64,000 nucleotides of DNA from Marinomonas sp. UCMA 3892. GTDB lineage: Bacteria > Pseudomonadota > Gammaproteobacteria > Pseudomonadales > Marinomonadaceae. The notes under the pieces were generated by a model that worked only from the letters and a program-made list of their open reading frames with translations, was not told the DNA's origin and did not search any database. Location of the stretch: positions 102,996-166,995 of the forward strand of contig NZ_PTXN01000003.1 in NCBI RefSeq assembly GCF_012726345.1, read 5' to 3'. The translations under genes and the position numbers were made by a program. How positions within the stretch are numbered: position 1 is the first letter of the stretch; each line of letters begins with the position of its first letter. Of the stretch, positions 56,045-64,000 are shown one piece after another.

Positions 56045-56076
56045 TAACTAGGCAGAAACCGCCAAACTAAATAATC

Positions 56077-56117
56077 AAAAACAGCCATAACACAAAAAAT
56101 GTCATGGCTGTTTTTTT
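56077..56117. terminator. Terminator after the phytase gene
   Basis: AACAGCCAT pairs with ATGGCTGTT over a loop of about 15 bases, followed by seven T; the A-run before it makes it usable by the convergent gene at 56150 as well. Confidence 0.88.
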
Positions 56118-56149
56118 ATTGTTTCAACTTTTTACAGCAGAACCATTAG

Positions 56150-56620
56150 CTACTGAATTTGCCTTGCCATTATGATCATCTTATCAAGAGCCGTATTTAA
56201 CGGCTTCGCGACTTCAGGTCTAATACGAGTGTTTGCCGTACAATCATTAATAGCTGCGGCATATTCTGTGAAGAGTTTTTTTTCGGAGTAACGCTCACTA
56301 AGGTGTTCAAAAAAAGTTGCTCTTTGGCGATCAAACAGCTTTTGCATCAACTTAGCTTGCATTTCGTTACCACCATACATGCTTAATAGTTTTGGCGTAA
56401 TAACATCATTTTTAAGGTAATTTTTATAAGCAGATAAGCCACCATGAACGATTGCCATATCATCCACTGTATAATGATCGGAAAAATTGTCTAATGTTGT
56501 GTCGACAAAATCTACCAGAGCTAAACAAGAGTTAAGTTCATTAATTGAAGGATTCGCCGCAAACAACTCAGGCGAGAGAAATAAACTGAGGACAAGCATT
56601 AAGTGTTTTTTCGTTTTCAC
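56150..56620 (-). CDS. Secreted protein of unknown function
   Basis: A 156-residue protein. GTG 56620 is preceded by AGGAG at seven bases and opens a normal signal peptide (KHLMLVLSLFLSPELFAA); a longer reading to 56680 lacks this. The mature part is helical and charged, with two cysteines (NSCLALVDF and NDCTANT) that could pair in the periplasm. I do not recognise the family. It is convergent with the phytase gene and shares its terminator; no functional link can be claimed. Confidence 0.68.
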   Translation of the reverse strand: MKTKKHLMLVLSLFLSPELFAANPSINELNSCLALVDFVDTTLDNFSDHYTVDDMAIVHGGLSAYKNYLKNDVITPKLLSMYGGNEMQAKLMQKLFDRQRATFFEHLSERYSEKKLFTEYAAAINDCTANTRIRPEVAKPLNTALDKMIIMARQIQ

Positions 56621-56811
56621 AGCCCCTCTCCTTTTTATTATTTTTGTATTGCGGATTAAGTGCTCAACGGATAGCACCAAGCCCGTTTACATAAAGTAAC
56701 ACCAAGACTGATTTAAGCAAAAACTTATCGTAAATAGTTATCAACAATTCTTCGCTGATCTAAACGACTAGAACACACAAATAAAATAATGTCTTCAATA
56801 TTAAACCGAGA

Positions 56812-57054
56812 TTATCTGGCTTTGCAGCCCGATACCACTCGTTTTGTTGAGGGGGGATTATTTGCCAATTTATTAGCTGGGCGAATTGGTCTTGGAGCAA
56901 AATTACCGCCACAGTTTGGGCAACGGCCATTAGGAAGCATAGTATCGACACAATCGAGGCAAAAAGTACATTCAAAACTACAAATCATGGCATCTTCGGC
57001 TGATGGTGGTAAATCTTTATCACAACACTCACAATTAGGCCTTAGTTCTAACAT
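56812..57054 (-). CDS. DUF1272 small zinc-binding protein
   Basis: An 80-residue protein with the DUF1272 pattern: MLELRPNCECCDKDLPPSA, ICSFECTFCLDCV and GRCPNCGGNFAPRP. Ten cysteines arranged in C-x2-C pairs indicate one or two zinc sites. The start has GGAGGAG just upstream. The family is widespread in proteobacteria without a known role. Single gene upstream of the chemoreceptor. Confidence 0.88.
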   Translation of the reverse strand: MLELRPNCECCDKDLPPSAEDAMICSFECTFCLDCVDTMLPNGRCPNCGGNFAPRPIRPANKLANNPPSTKRVVSGCKAR

Positions 57055-57174
57055 ATATTCTCCTCCAACTCATTCAGCACAAACAGTTTAGAATCTAGCT
57101 TATATAACATAAAGAACACCACTAAAACCTAAGATTTTAGTGGTGCTTGAGTAACAAAAAAATCTAAATAGTAA

Positions 57175-59160
57175 TCAGCTTGCTAGCGTAAAACGCGCCA
57201 TAGTTTGCTTCATCGCTGCACCTTGGCTACTCAGCTCTTCTGCTGCTGCCGCACCTTCAACAGAACCCGCGGCGTTTAGCTCGACAACGTCACCAACAGA
57301 AACCATTGCTTGCGCAACCTCACTCACTGCCAAAGCTTGTTCATGGCTAGCAGATGCAATTTTACCAACAATAGCCGATGTTTCATTGATGCCATCAAAC
57401 ACAGCTTGAAGAGATTTATTGGTATTTTCAGCAATAGAAACTCCATTTGCAGTCTTAGAGGAAGAGAGCTGTATTAACTTCGCCGTTTCTGCCGCGGCCC
57501 CAGTGCTTCTAGATGCCAAGCCTCGTACTTCATCGGCAACCACCGCAAAACCTCGTCCCTGCTCCCCAGCTCTAGCTGCTTCAATCGCCGCGTTCAGTGC
57601 TAATAAGTTAGTTTGCTCGGCGATTTCATCAATGGTCTTAATGAAGCCTGCAATACTTTCCCCAGCGTCTTTAATTTCATTCATTGCTATAATCATTTCT
57701 TGCATATGAGCTTGACCTTCAACCACGGCTCTTTGAGCTGTCTCAGCTAACAAGTTAGCTTCTCGAGCATTCTCGGCATTCTCACTGGTTTGTACTGATA
57801 GCTGTTCTAATGCAGCAGAAATGGTCTGCAAATTGTCTTTTTGCTGGGTTGCACCTTCTGCAAGAGAATGACTAAAAATGGAAACTTGCGAGCTGCCAGC
57901 TGCAATTTGATCCCCTGCATTTTGGATATCTATAAGGATGTTATTTAGGTTTTTCACCATGTCTTGCAGAGCTTGCCCGAGACTATCTTTATCCGATGCG
58001 AGAACCACTTTAGCCGTCAAATCCCCATCCGCTATTTTTTGAGCTAAAACAGCTTTGGCTTTTAGACTCTTCACCATGTTTCGGATAGCAGCGTATAAAC
58101 TAGCCTCTTGCTCGTTATTATTTGGTAACTGAATTTCTAAATCACCATCTGCCACACTACGAACTACATTTGTCACCAACGCAGGATCACCACCTAGTTG
58201 TGTTGTCGTCGCGCGGGTAATCAACCATGCCACAGCGCCACCCAATAGAATCGCAATCACAACAATCGCTTCAATAACATAAACGGCTATCGTATTACTA
58301 TCCACCATCTGAGGACCAAGCAAATCTTGCTCATTCTTAATGGATAACTTGAGGCCTTCAGTCAACTCAGTAACCTCAGAGCCAACAGGGTTTAACGTTT
58401 CATTTATGATATTATTCCGACTCGAAATTACAGCAACGACATCATTAAAGGCCTTTTTATAGGTCGCTACATCTTTAACAACACTGTCCAATAACGCTTT
58501 ACGAGCAGGGTTTTGTAACTCATTGCTTAAGACTTTTAATTGAGAATCTAAATCTGCAAATTCTTTCTCGACTCTATCAACTGAGGATTGCGTATTAGAT
58601 TCTAAAAACTTCAGCACATATAAACGTGCTAGTAGCAAACTTCTCGTCGACAGAGACGCATTATAGGCCGCCGAAACATCACCATCGTCTTTTGCAGACA
58701 TCAGTATTTTAGTAAGATCTTTTTCAATCGCCGGCCCATTAATATTTAAAACATTTTCAACCAATTCATTTCTTTTTTTTTTAAAATCAACAATTTTTTC
58801 AACCCCAGCAATATAAGAGTTTAAAGTCGTATCCAATCCTTTCAAAACATCAATATCTTCAGCGTTATCAACATCAAGTTTCGCCTCAGCTATAAACTGC
58901 AGTGTATGTTCCCAATAAATATCGAACTCTTCCTTATCTTTTATATTCCCCGTTAAAATAAAATCTTTTTCTTTCATTCTTGCCATTAGCATATTGGCTT
59001 GAACTCTACCTACAGCATTAGTGGCTCTTGCCAAGGAGCGGTATTCTTCAAAACCATTTGATGCGTTATTTAACGCAAAATAGGCCGTAGATCCGACCAA
59101 GGCCAGTAGAATAATAACGACTGAAAAACCTAAATATAATTTTTTAGCGAAGGTGAGCAT
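57175..59160 (-). CDS. Methyl-accepting chemotaxis protein with long helical sensor
   Basis: A 661-residue chemoreceptor. Helix 1 (about 8-30) and helix 2 (about 290-315) enclose a 260-residue periplasmic domain that looks all-helical ([18 protein letters not shown]), like the HBM sensor of McpS-type receptors for organic acids. A HAMP pair follows, then the signalling domain with [20 protein letters not shown] and [18 protein letters not shown]. No CheB/CheR-binding pentapeptide is seen at the end. The ligand is unknown. Confidence 0.92.
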   Translation of the reverse strand: MLTFAKKLYLGFSVVIILLALVGSTAYFALNNASNGFEEYRSLARATNAVGRVQANMLMARMKEKDFILTGNIKDKEEFDIYWEHTLQFIAEAKLDVDNAEDIDVLKGLDTTLNSYIAGVEKIVDFKKKRNELVENVLNINGPAIEKDLTKILMSAKDDGDVSAAYNASLSTRSLLLARLYVLKFLESNTQSSVDRVEKEFADLDSQLKVLSNELQNPARKALLDSVVKDVATYKKAFNDVVAVISSRNNIINETLNPVGSEVTELTEGLKLSIKNEQDLLGPQMVDSNTIAVYVIEAIVVIAILLGGAVAWLITRATTTQLGGDPALVTNVVRSVADGDLEIQLPNNNEQEASLYAAIRNMVKSLKAKAVLAQKIADGDLTAKVVLASDKDSLGQALQDMVKNLNNILIDIQNAGDQIAAGSSQVSIFSHSLAEGATQQKDNLQTISAALEQLSVQTSENAENAREANLLAETAQRAVVEGQAHMQEMIIAMNEIKDAGESIAGFIKTIDEIAEQTNLLALNAAIEAARAGEQGRGFAVVADEVRGLASRSTGAAAETAKLIQLSSSKTANGVSIAENTNKSLQAVFDGINETSAIVGKIASASHEQALAVSEVAQAMVSVGDVVELNAAGSVEGAAAAEELSSQGAAMKQTMARFTLAS

Positions 59161-59308
59161 ATCCTTTACCTCATATCAATGACGAGACGTCCTAATTAAA
59201 AAGTAGAAGGTCATATCTAATATGAAGTGAAAAGAATTGTGTCTATTTGTAAAAAATAGAAAAATAATTTATAGGTTTATAAAAAAATGATTTAAAACAT
59301 GAAGATGC

Positions 59309-59578
59309 TCAAGACAAAATATTAGGAACCGTTTTATTAAGACGCTTGGGGCGTTTTTCCCAGCGTACTTTGACTTCAAACTGCTGGCTATCTTCGTCTT
59401 CTGACGCACTAACTTTTAAGCGCATTAGCCCCTTTGGATCGAGAGTTAAGGAACCTTCTTTTTCCTCACTAAATTCCAGTTTGCCTTTCGACAAGCCTTT
59501 CGAGAGCGCTTTTAGTACGTCTTGAATATCATCGGCATCCAGTAAAGCTTCGTATTTAAATTCTGTTTTAGATTTCAT
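59309..59578 (-). CDS. Amphi-Trp domain protein (GAK-associated)
   Basis: An 89-residue protein with the amphi-Trp pattern: SKTEFKYEALLDADDIQDVL, a stretch KGKLEFSEEKEGSLTLDPKG, and the amphipathic strand QFEVKVRWEKRPKR. Such short proteins occur with HprK-related kinases and ATP-grasp enzymes in the so-called GAK system, whose function is unknown. Its ATG overlaps the metallophosphoesterase TGA (ATGA), so the two are translationally coupled. An upstream reading of 22 residues lies in the previous gene and is not used. Confidence 0.85.
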   Translation of the reverse strand: MKSKTEFKYEALLDADDIQDVLKALSKGLSKGKLEFSEEKEGSLTLDPKGLMRLKVSASEDEDSQQFEVKVRWEKRPKRLNKTVPNILS

Positions 59579-60921
59579 AATACTTGTCCGTAAATTCCTT
59601 GCAGTTCGGTTGAGGTCATAACTTTTGCAGTTGGATAATCGCAACTTAATCCGACAATTCCAGTATCCTTGCCGATCAAGGTCGCGCCAATACCATGGCC
59701 TTTTAAACCTTCCGCAGTACGGGAGTGACAGTCCAAGGTGATATCAGCTTCCACATGCACCAGACCTTTTTTGATAGTAATTCGCTGACCTTGCTGACGG
59801 TTGATATGACCTTGTACAACCACATGAATACCGGCTTTGTGAATGGCGTTTACGCCGCGCTCAGTTAGCGGAAGATCGGCATCGCGGTATTTTGTCCGAA
59901 AGGTATTGGCAATCGAGCTGTAGTAAAAGCTGAATAAATCTCGACGTTTTAAATTGCGATGGAAGGCTTTGTTCGCATATTTAGTGCCGCTTTTCAGCAA
60001 CATTTGCCCCATGCTGTCGTCCAAACCAGCGTGCAAAAATAAAAATGAACCTCGTTTGGCGACCAGCTCCATCCTGCGAAAAAACCAATTAAACTCGCCC
60101 TTTTTATGCAAGAACAATTGCTGGCATTTCAACGAAGTGGCATAGACTTGTCGCAAACTCAATCCGGCTGACAAGCAGTGCTTCTCGAAACTATGATTCT
60201 TAGATTCCATTTTACGAACTTCACGGTCGATGCCTTCTGCGGTCAAAAAGCCTGCTGCATGAAACGGAAACTCTTTAAACCAATCGTCACCGGGGAAAAG
60301 TAGTTCACGGCACGTATCTTCATCGGGAATTTTCTTATCCCAATGAGCGTCAGCCAAATATTCGTCGAAAACTTCCCGAAACAACGGCACGACTTTTTTC
60401 CCCATGCGTACGAAAAAGTGTTGGTTGCCTACGTCCTTCTTGCGCGCCAATGCTAGCAATCCCATCAACAAGCGCAAGTCGTGGTTACCAGCGAGTAAAG
60501 TTACTCGTGCTTTTAGCTTATAAAGTTGTTTCACACTGCGCAGCAATTTAAGATTGCTCGGCCCTTTATCTAAACAATCTCCGCCAACGATGATTTCCGA
60601 CTGCTTACCTTTTTTCGTCAGAGAAAGATGTCCCAAGCCCGATTTTTTCTTACGTTCTGCTACGCCTGCCGCAATCAAGGAATCCTCAAAAGCCACCGCG
60701 TCCGCATGGGGATCAGAAATAAACACCACGGAACGTTTTGGCCAGCACAGCTTACTCTTTTTGAACAAAGACGGAGTTTCATTCGGCTCTAAAACGTGAC
60801 TGTTTACCGAGCTTTCATCTCGAGGCCAAGCTGTCCATTCACTAGGTAAACGCGCAATGATATCGGAGTGATGAGGGCGATCCATTATGGCTGGAATAGG
60901 GCTCAACATAGGATTCGGCAT
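59575..60921 (-). CDS. Calcineurin-like metallophosphoesterase
   Basis: A 448-residue enzyme. Metal-binding motifs are in order: FISDPHADAVAFEDSL (DxH), VGGDCLDKGPSN (GDxxD), LLAGNHDLRLL (GNHD), LFLHAGLDDSM and VVQGHINRQ (GHxN). These are the di-metal site of the PPP/calcineurin superfamily that hydrolyses phosphomonoesters or protein phosphates. The gene is directly coupled to the amphi-Trp gene and lies 140 bases after the HprK-related kinase gene. It may remove the phosphate that the GAK kinases add, an idea not yet tested. The start could be ATG 60921 or a nearby downstream ATG. Confidence 0.88.
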   Translation of the reverse strand: MPNPMLSPIPAIMDRPHHSDIIARLPSEWTAWPRDESSVNSHVLEPNETPSLFKKSKLCWPKRSVVFISDPHADAVAFEDSLIAAGVAERKKKSGLGHLSLTKKGKQSEIIVGGDCLDKGPSNLKLLRSVKQLYKLKARVTLLAGNHDLRLLMGLLALARKKDVGNQHFFVRMGKKVVPLFREVFDEYLADAHWDKKIPDEDTCRELLFPGDDWFKEFPFHAAGFLTAEGIDREVRKMESKNHSFEKHCLSAGLSLRQVYATSLKCQQLFLHKKGEFNWFFRRMELVAKRGSFLFLHAGLDDSMGQMLLKSGTKYANKAFHRNLKRRDLFSFYYSSIANTFRTKYRDADLPLTERGVNAIHKAGIHVVVQGHINRQQGQRITIKKGLVHVEADITLDCHSRTAEGLKGHGIGATLIGKDTGIVGLSCDYPTAKVMTSTELQGIYGQVL

Positions 60922-61012
60922 AAGAAATGATTACCTTTTGGTTGATGGTTTTCGTCAGAAAATTCAAACAAAACAGGCTGCCCGAAAATAGACTAATCCT
61001 TTTACTGTGACA

Positions 61013-61051
61013 AAGCTTTATGACAGTAAGATGAAAGCTGTCATAAAGCTT
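61013..61051. terminator. Perfect 14-base hairpin within the GAK operon
   Basis: AAGCTTTATGACAG (61013-61026) and CTGTCATAAAGCTT (61038-61051) pair without mismatch around an 11-base loop, between the HprK-related kinase stop and the metallophosphoesterase gene. No T-run follows on either strand, so attenuation, RNA processing or protein binding are all possible. Confidence 0.55.
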
Positions 61052-61061
61052 CTCGATTTCT

Positions 61062-62177
61062 TTATTTTAAAGTGTCTATAAGCTCATAAGCTCGATCAAA
61101 ATCAATCCTGCCAGTGAGTCGATAAACCTTCACATTCGCCAGCTCACGACAATAATGCTCTACGGAATCAATGGCGTTAAGATCTGCAAAAGCACCGGAT
61201 TTATCTTGGTAAAAAGGCCCAGGACGTTTACGTAGTCCTTCGATCACCTCAGGCTGAGAAGACAAATCAACCGGCTCTAATTGCGTCGGTTCAGCGCTGT
61301 CTAATGACCAGTCCAGCATGATAAGACGCGACAGATTTCCGGCTAAACGAACACGGTTTGGCCCGTATTCATCTTCGATCTGTACATCGTATTTCTCCTC
61401 TAATGACCATAGTTCACTTTGCGGCATTTGACGTAACGCTTGTTGACGATCTTCTGGCAAGATATGACGTAATCGCTCAGCATGCAGCAAAGTACCGGGG
61501 TTTACTCGCGGCAGTTTTGCCAAGCCGATAGTTTGCGTACCTTGCTCGGTTTTCTTCAATTCTGTTTTTTTGGGCCCTGTATTTTTTAGTAACAGTCGGT
61601 CGTTAGTGAGAAAATCACGTTCGGGATTTTCAAGACAACGAAGCATCAGGGTAGATTTGCCACCGCCAGACCCAGCGGCAATAGCCGTTACTTCGCCGTT
61701 CACACAAAACGCTGAGGCATGACCCAAGGTAAAGCCTTGGCGTAAATAATGATTCAAAAACTGGTTGTTAATAAAGTTGACGATTTGTGCCAAGTTAGAC
61801 GCACAAGGACCAACAGCAACCGTATGATCAGGCCGTTGTAAAAACGTCATGCCAGTTTTGAATTTCTTAATCCAACGTCCACCAGCAACATCAAGGAAAC
61901 CTTCTTTTCGTCCTTGCTTGCCTGCTTCGCGTGGGACATCTAACCACTCCAATTCATCACCTACAGCACTTTGCTCCATCACATACACATTCAAGGATGT
62001 TGTCGTGTGCGCCTCTGCCTTCAAATAACTGCGGTAATAATCTGCAATGCCAGCCAACAACATAGCTTCATTCGAATGCACGATAACCGATAAATCGGCA
62101 AAGTGAAGGCGAATTGTTTCGCTACAATGACTTAATGCTTCATCCACATGAGGCAAATTTAATAAGGTTTTAATCAT
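61062..62177 (-). CDS. HprK-related kinase B (GAK system)
   Basis: A 371-residue protein related to HPr kinase. The Walker A loop reads VTAIAAGSGGGKSTLMLRCL (about residues 170-190) and FLTNDRLLL follows with the aspartate used by HprK to bind Mg. HPr itself has no place here, so the substrate is unknown. The start ATG 62177 overlaps the ATP-grasp TGA and has AAGGAG nine bases upstream; 18 further residues in frame come from the previous gene. Together with the ATP-grasp and amphi-Trp proteins it identifies the GAK locus. Confidence 0.85.
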   Translation of the reverse strand: MIKTLLNLPHVDEALSHCSETIRLHFADLSVIVHSNEAMLLAGIADYYRSYLKAEAHTTTSLNVYVMEQSAVGDELEWLDVPREAGKQGRKEGFLDVAGGRWIKKFKTGMTFLQRPDHTVAVGPCASNLAQIVNFINNQFLNHYLRQGFTLGHASAFCVNGEVTAIAAGSGGGKSTLMLRCLENPERDFLTNDRLLLKNTGPKKTELKKTEQGTQTIGLAKLPRVNPGTLLHAERLRHILPEDRQQALRQMPQSELWSLEEKYDVQIEDEYGPNRVRLAGNLSRLIMLDWSLDSAEPTQLEPVDLSSQPEVIEGLRKRPGPFYQDKSGAFADLNAIDSVEHYCRELANVKVYRLTGRIDFDRAYELIDTLK

Positions 62178-63109
62178 GATGTAGTCTCCTTTAGAATGCA
62201 TTCTTGTGAAACACCTTCTTGTGAAACACATTCCTTTAAAATATAGTCCGCGTAAACACTGGCTGCATCTATATCACAGCCTTCTAACGCGCCTTTAAAA
62301 CCGCCAAAGGCCGATACTTCAAATACAACAGGACCTTGATCCGTCAAGGCAATATCCACGGTAGTAAAACTCAGGTCATAACAAGACTGTGCTCGACGAC
62401 CTAATTCAATCAGCGTGGCATCAGGCTCAAACATTTCATACTTTCCACCACTATTAATCGTGGTGTTCCAAGAGTCTTTATTGCCAACACGCGCGTAAGT
62501 ACACAGGTATTCACCGCCAACAAATACCATACCCAAATCTCGACCATCCAATTTCACGGTTTGCTGAATATAATAAATGGACTGACTCTGACGATACTCT
62601 TCCAAAGCGTTATGGACAAATTCGTCACTGTCGTCTTTGGTTAACATGATCATGCCGCGGGCTTTGGTGGAATATAAAGGTTTTAAAATTGCCGAGCCAA
62701 ATTCTCGCACCGTGTCAAACGCTTGTTCTGGGCTTTCGGTGATGCGTGTTTTCGGCATAGGAATATTGCCCCGCTGCAGCGCCAAAGTGCCGCTCAAGCG
62801 GTTCACTAAGTTACCCACACTTTGAGTTGGACTAAACAATTTGACGCCAGCGCGCTCCGCATAAGACAGCAGATGAATGCGGTCTTCTGTGGCGGGTGAA
62901 TAGACTTCGCTGATCTTTTTGATGATCAAACCATCCAGCGTCATCAGATCTAAGTCTTGGAACATCAGCTGATTGGTGTCTAAACGCAATTCCACTTTGC
63001 TCATATCAATCACGGCACGAAAGCCAGTACGTTCTTCAAGACGATCCGCCAATACTTCTGTGGACCATTTTCCAGGGATACCAACCACCCCGATTTTCAA
63101 CTTATTCAA
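62174..63109 (-). CDS. GAK-system ATP-grasp enzyme
   Basis: A 311-residue ATP-grasp protein: KIGVVGIPGKWSTEVLADRL at the start, a substrate region with KVELRLDTNQLMFQDLDLMT, the ATP-binding AILKPLYSTKARGMIMLTK, YYIQQTVKLDGRDLGMVFVG, and the metal-binding end GPVVFEVSAFGGFKG. It begins with TTG 63109, a choice supported by AAGGAG at 63117-63122, seven bases away. It overlaps the phosphotransferase stop by eight bases and the kinase start by four. The C-terminal tail carries a short repeat. It should join or activate a carboxylate with ATP; substrate unknown. Confidence 0.86.
   Translation of the reverse strand: MNKLKIGVVGIPGKWSTEVLADRLEERTGFRAVIDMSKVELRLDTNQLMFQDLDLMTLDGLIIKKISEVYSPATEDRIHLLSYAERAGVKLFSPTQSVGNLVNRLSGTLALQRGNIPMPKTRITESPEQAFDTVREFGSAILKPLYSTKARGMIMLTKDDSDEFVHNALEEYRQSQSIYYIQQTVKLDGRDLGMVFVGGEYLCTYARVGNKDSWNTTINSGGKYEMFEPDATLIELGRRAQSCYDLSFTTVDIALTDQGPVVFEVSAFGGFKGALEGCDIDAASVYADYILKECVSQEGVSQECILKETTS
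62201..62230 (-). repeat. 15-base direct repeat in the tail of the ATP-grasp gene
   Basis: TTCTTGTGAAACACC (62201-62215) and TTCTTGTGAAACACA (62216-62230) are adjacent and differ by one base. On the coding strand they give the pentapeptides EGVSQ and ECVSQ, followed by a related ECILK, just before the stop. This is a small tandem duplication in the tail. Confidence 0.9.
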
Positions 63110-64000
63110 CGTAAAGCTCCTTAAGTGGTAAAGTAAATGTTTGGGCTTGTTCTGGTGATAATTTGGCTAAACGCTCCAGCAAATATCGAGCGCGTAAATG
63201 CATTCGAGAAGCCAGTTTTTTATCAAAAATAAAGCGTGTGGAAGTGGCAAACGAGCGAGCAAGACCGGCAGCTAAGCGCACTTCAAAGGTGGTATCTTGT
63301 TGACGAGAAGCAAAGCGTCGACCAAAGCGATACACCTCTTTGGCGCTTTCCATCATCTGTGTTCGCGTCTCCCCACTAAGCACCTGCAAGCGGTAAATCG
63401 AGACCATTAACACCGACAAGTCCTGCACATAATCAAAGTAAGACGCTCGATGCAGATCGATAAAATAGACACGCTTTTCTGCGTCATCATAAATCAGATT
63501 ATCAACGTTAAAATCCCCATGAGTCAGTACTGAAAAAGGCGCTCGCCTCTGAGTTTCTTGTATCGCGACGCGACGGACTAACTCATCAAAGCTTAGACTG
63601 GTGTAGCCACAAATGCGTTCTTCATCTTTAAAAAACTCAGGGTGAACTTTACGACTGTCGCCAATACGCTTTTGCAGTTGCCCCATGAAATTCGCCGCAC
63701 AAGACTCAGGTGTCAAAGTGGCTTTCCATGTCTGGTTCAGGGTTTTAAATAAGGCTTTCAACGCGGCTTTTGTGCCGTCTTGGTCGCCAGCAAGCAACAG
63801 GGCTTCCAAGGTTTTTCCCGGAATGTGTTCGATCAATAAAGAGGATTGTTCATTGCTGCCATCGCTTTTGCCATTGATTTGAGATGTGCCTGTTTGACAA
63901 AGAACACTTGGTGCGAGCCGAGGATCAATGTCACGCCATTGATTCACGCCAGCCACCTCTTCTTCAATTTTGGAGCGATCACCTTCTTTATAAACAGCAA
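63102..64000 (-). CDS. Aminoglycoside-phosphotransferase-fold kinase of the GAK locus, N-terminus beyond the window
   Basis: The frame stays open to the right edge: before the first possible start (GTG 63956) it reads AVYKEGDRSKIEEE, which looks like genuine protein, so the gene begins outside the window. Visible APH-fold motifs are LLIEHIPGKTLEAL, the catalytic loop SVLTHGDFNVDNLIY (HGDxxxxN) and VYFIDLHRASY (metal-binding Asp). It would phosphorylate a small molecule or protein. It overlaps the ATP-grasp gene by eight bases and is thus part of the same operon. The 299 visible codons cover all but the N-terminal lobe. Confidence 0.82.
   Translation of the reverse strand, partial: AVYKEGDRSKIEEEVAGVNQWRDIDPRLAPSVLCQTGTSQINGKSDGSNEQSSLLIEHIPGKTLEALLLAGDQDGTKAALKALFKTLNQTWKATLTPESCAANFMGQLQKRIGDSRKVHPEFFKDEERICGYTSLSFDELVRRVAIQETQRRAPFSVLTHGDFNVDNLIYDDAEKRVYFIDLHRASYFDYVQDLSVLMVSIYRLQVLSGETRTQMMESAKEVYRFGRRFASRQQDTTFEVRLAAGLARSFATSTRFIFDKKLASRMHLRARYLLERLAKLSPEQAQTFTLPLKELYVE

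Noticed and set aside
1..64000. tRNA genes, rRNA, insertion sequences, prophage genes
   Set aside because: No cloverleaf or T-loop pattern, no transposase or integrase frame, and no phage structural gene could be found by reading.

Overview
The window looks like chromosome of a marine, Gram-negative gammaproteobacterium. The gene families (OprB-like and KdgM-like porins, RarD, RhlE, RIO kinase, several diguanylate cyclases and chemoreceptors), the moderate-to-low GC and AT-rich spacers, and the compact operons best resemble Marinomonas or a related Oceanospirillales. This is inference from gene content. I see no tRNA, rRNA, insertion sequence, prophage or CRISPR array.

Layout. 1-6.3 kb: 5' part of a porin gene, a membrane diguanylate cyclase, and an AraC regulator divergent from an ornithine-cyclodeaminase-like gene plus a DadA-like FAD oxidoreductase. 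6.3-12.5 kb: a response regulator / periplasmic binding protein / hybrid kinase operon facing an NhaC-type antiporter. 12.7-19.1 kb: RhlE helicase, chemoreceptor, second cyclase, a MatP-like DNA-binding protein with extra modules, and a RIO kinase. 19.2-23.4 kb: TetR/HPP pair, a queuosine-precursor transporter under a preQ1-I riboswitch, and two outer-membrane proteins. 23.6-25.7 kb: a zinc peptidase and a third cyclase. 25.8-32.7 kb: an MBL phosphodiesterase / LacI regulator / inositol-monophosphatase operon divergent from a four-gene ABC importer, with a perfect palindrome between them. 32.7-38.9 kb: TauE/SafE exporter, LysR regulator, DUF547 protein, a TVP38-flavoprotein fusion and an MFS transporter. 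39.1-45.8 kb: a type I restriction-modification operon with an AlbA-type ATPase gene inserted between hsdS and hsdR. 45.8-47.1 kb: a RibN-like riboflavin transporter under an FMN riboswitch. 47.3-51.9 kb: a DUF2235 (Tle1-like) lipase effector followed by three tandem lipoprotein genes, the middle one broken by an in-frame stop. 52-57 kb: RarD, small membrane and secreted proteins, an ATP-grasp protein, a MINPP-type phytase lipoprotein and a DUF1272 protein. 57.2-64 kb: a chemoreceptor and a tightly coupled GAK-type locus (phosphotransferase, ATP-grasp, HprK-related kinase, metallophosphoesterase, amphi-Trp protein), running off the right edge.

How the genes fit together. Several loci pair a regulator with a transporter and show recognisable control sites: AraC-type direct repeats, a TetR operator over a promoter, a LacI palindrome, and two metabolite riboswitches. 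The ABC locus and the MINPP phosphatase both suggest use of organic phosphates. The least understood parts are the GAK locus, the MatP-like protein and the effector/lipoprotein array; I regard these as the best candidates for undescribed biology.
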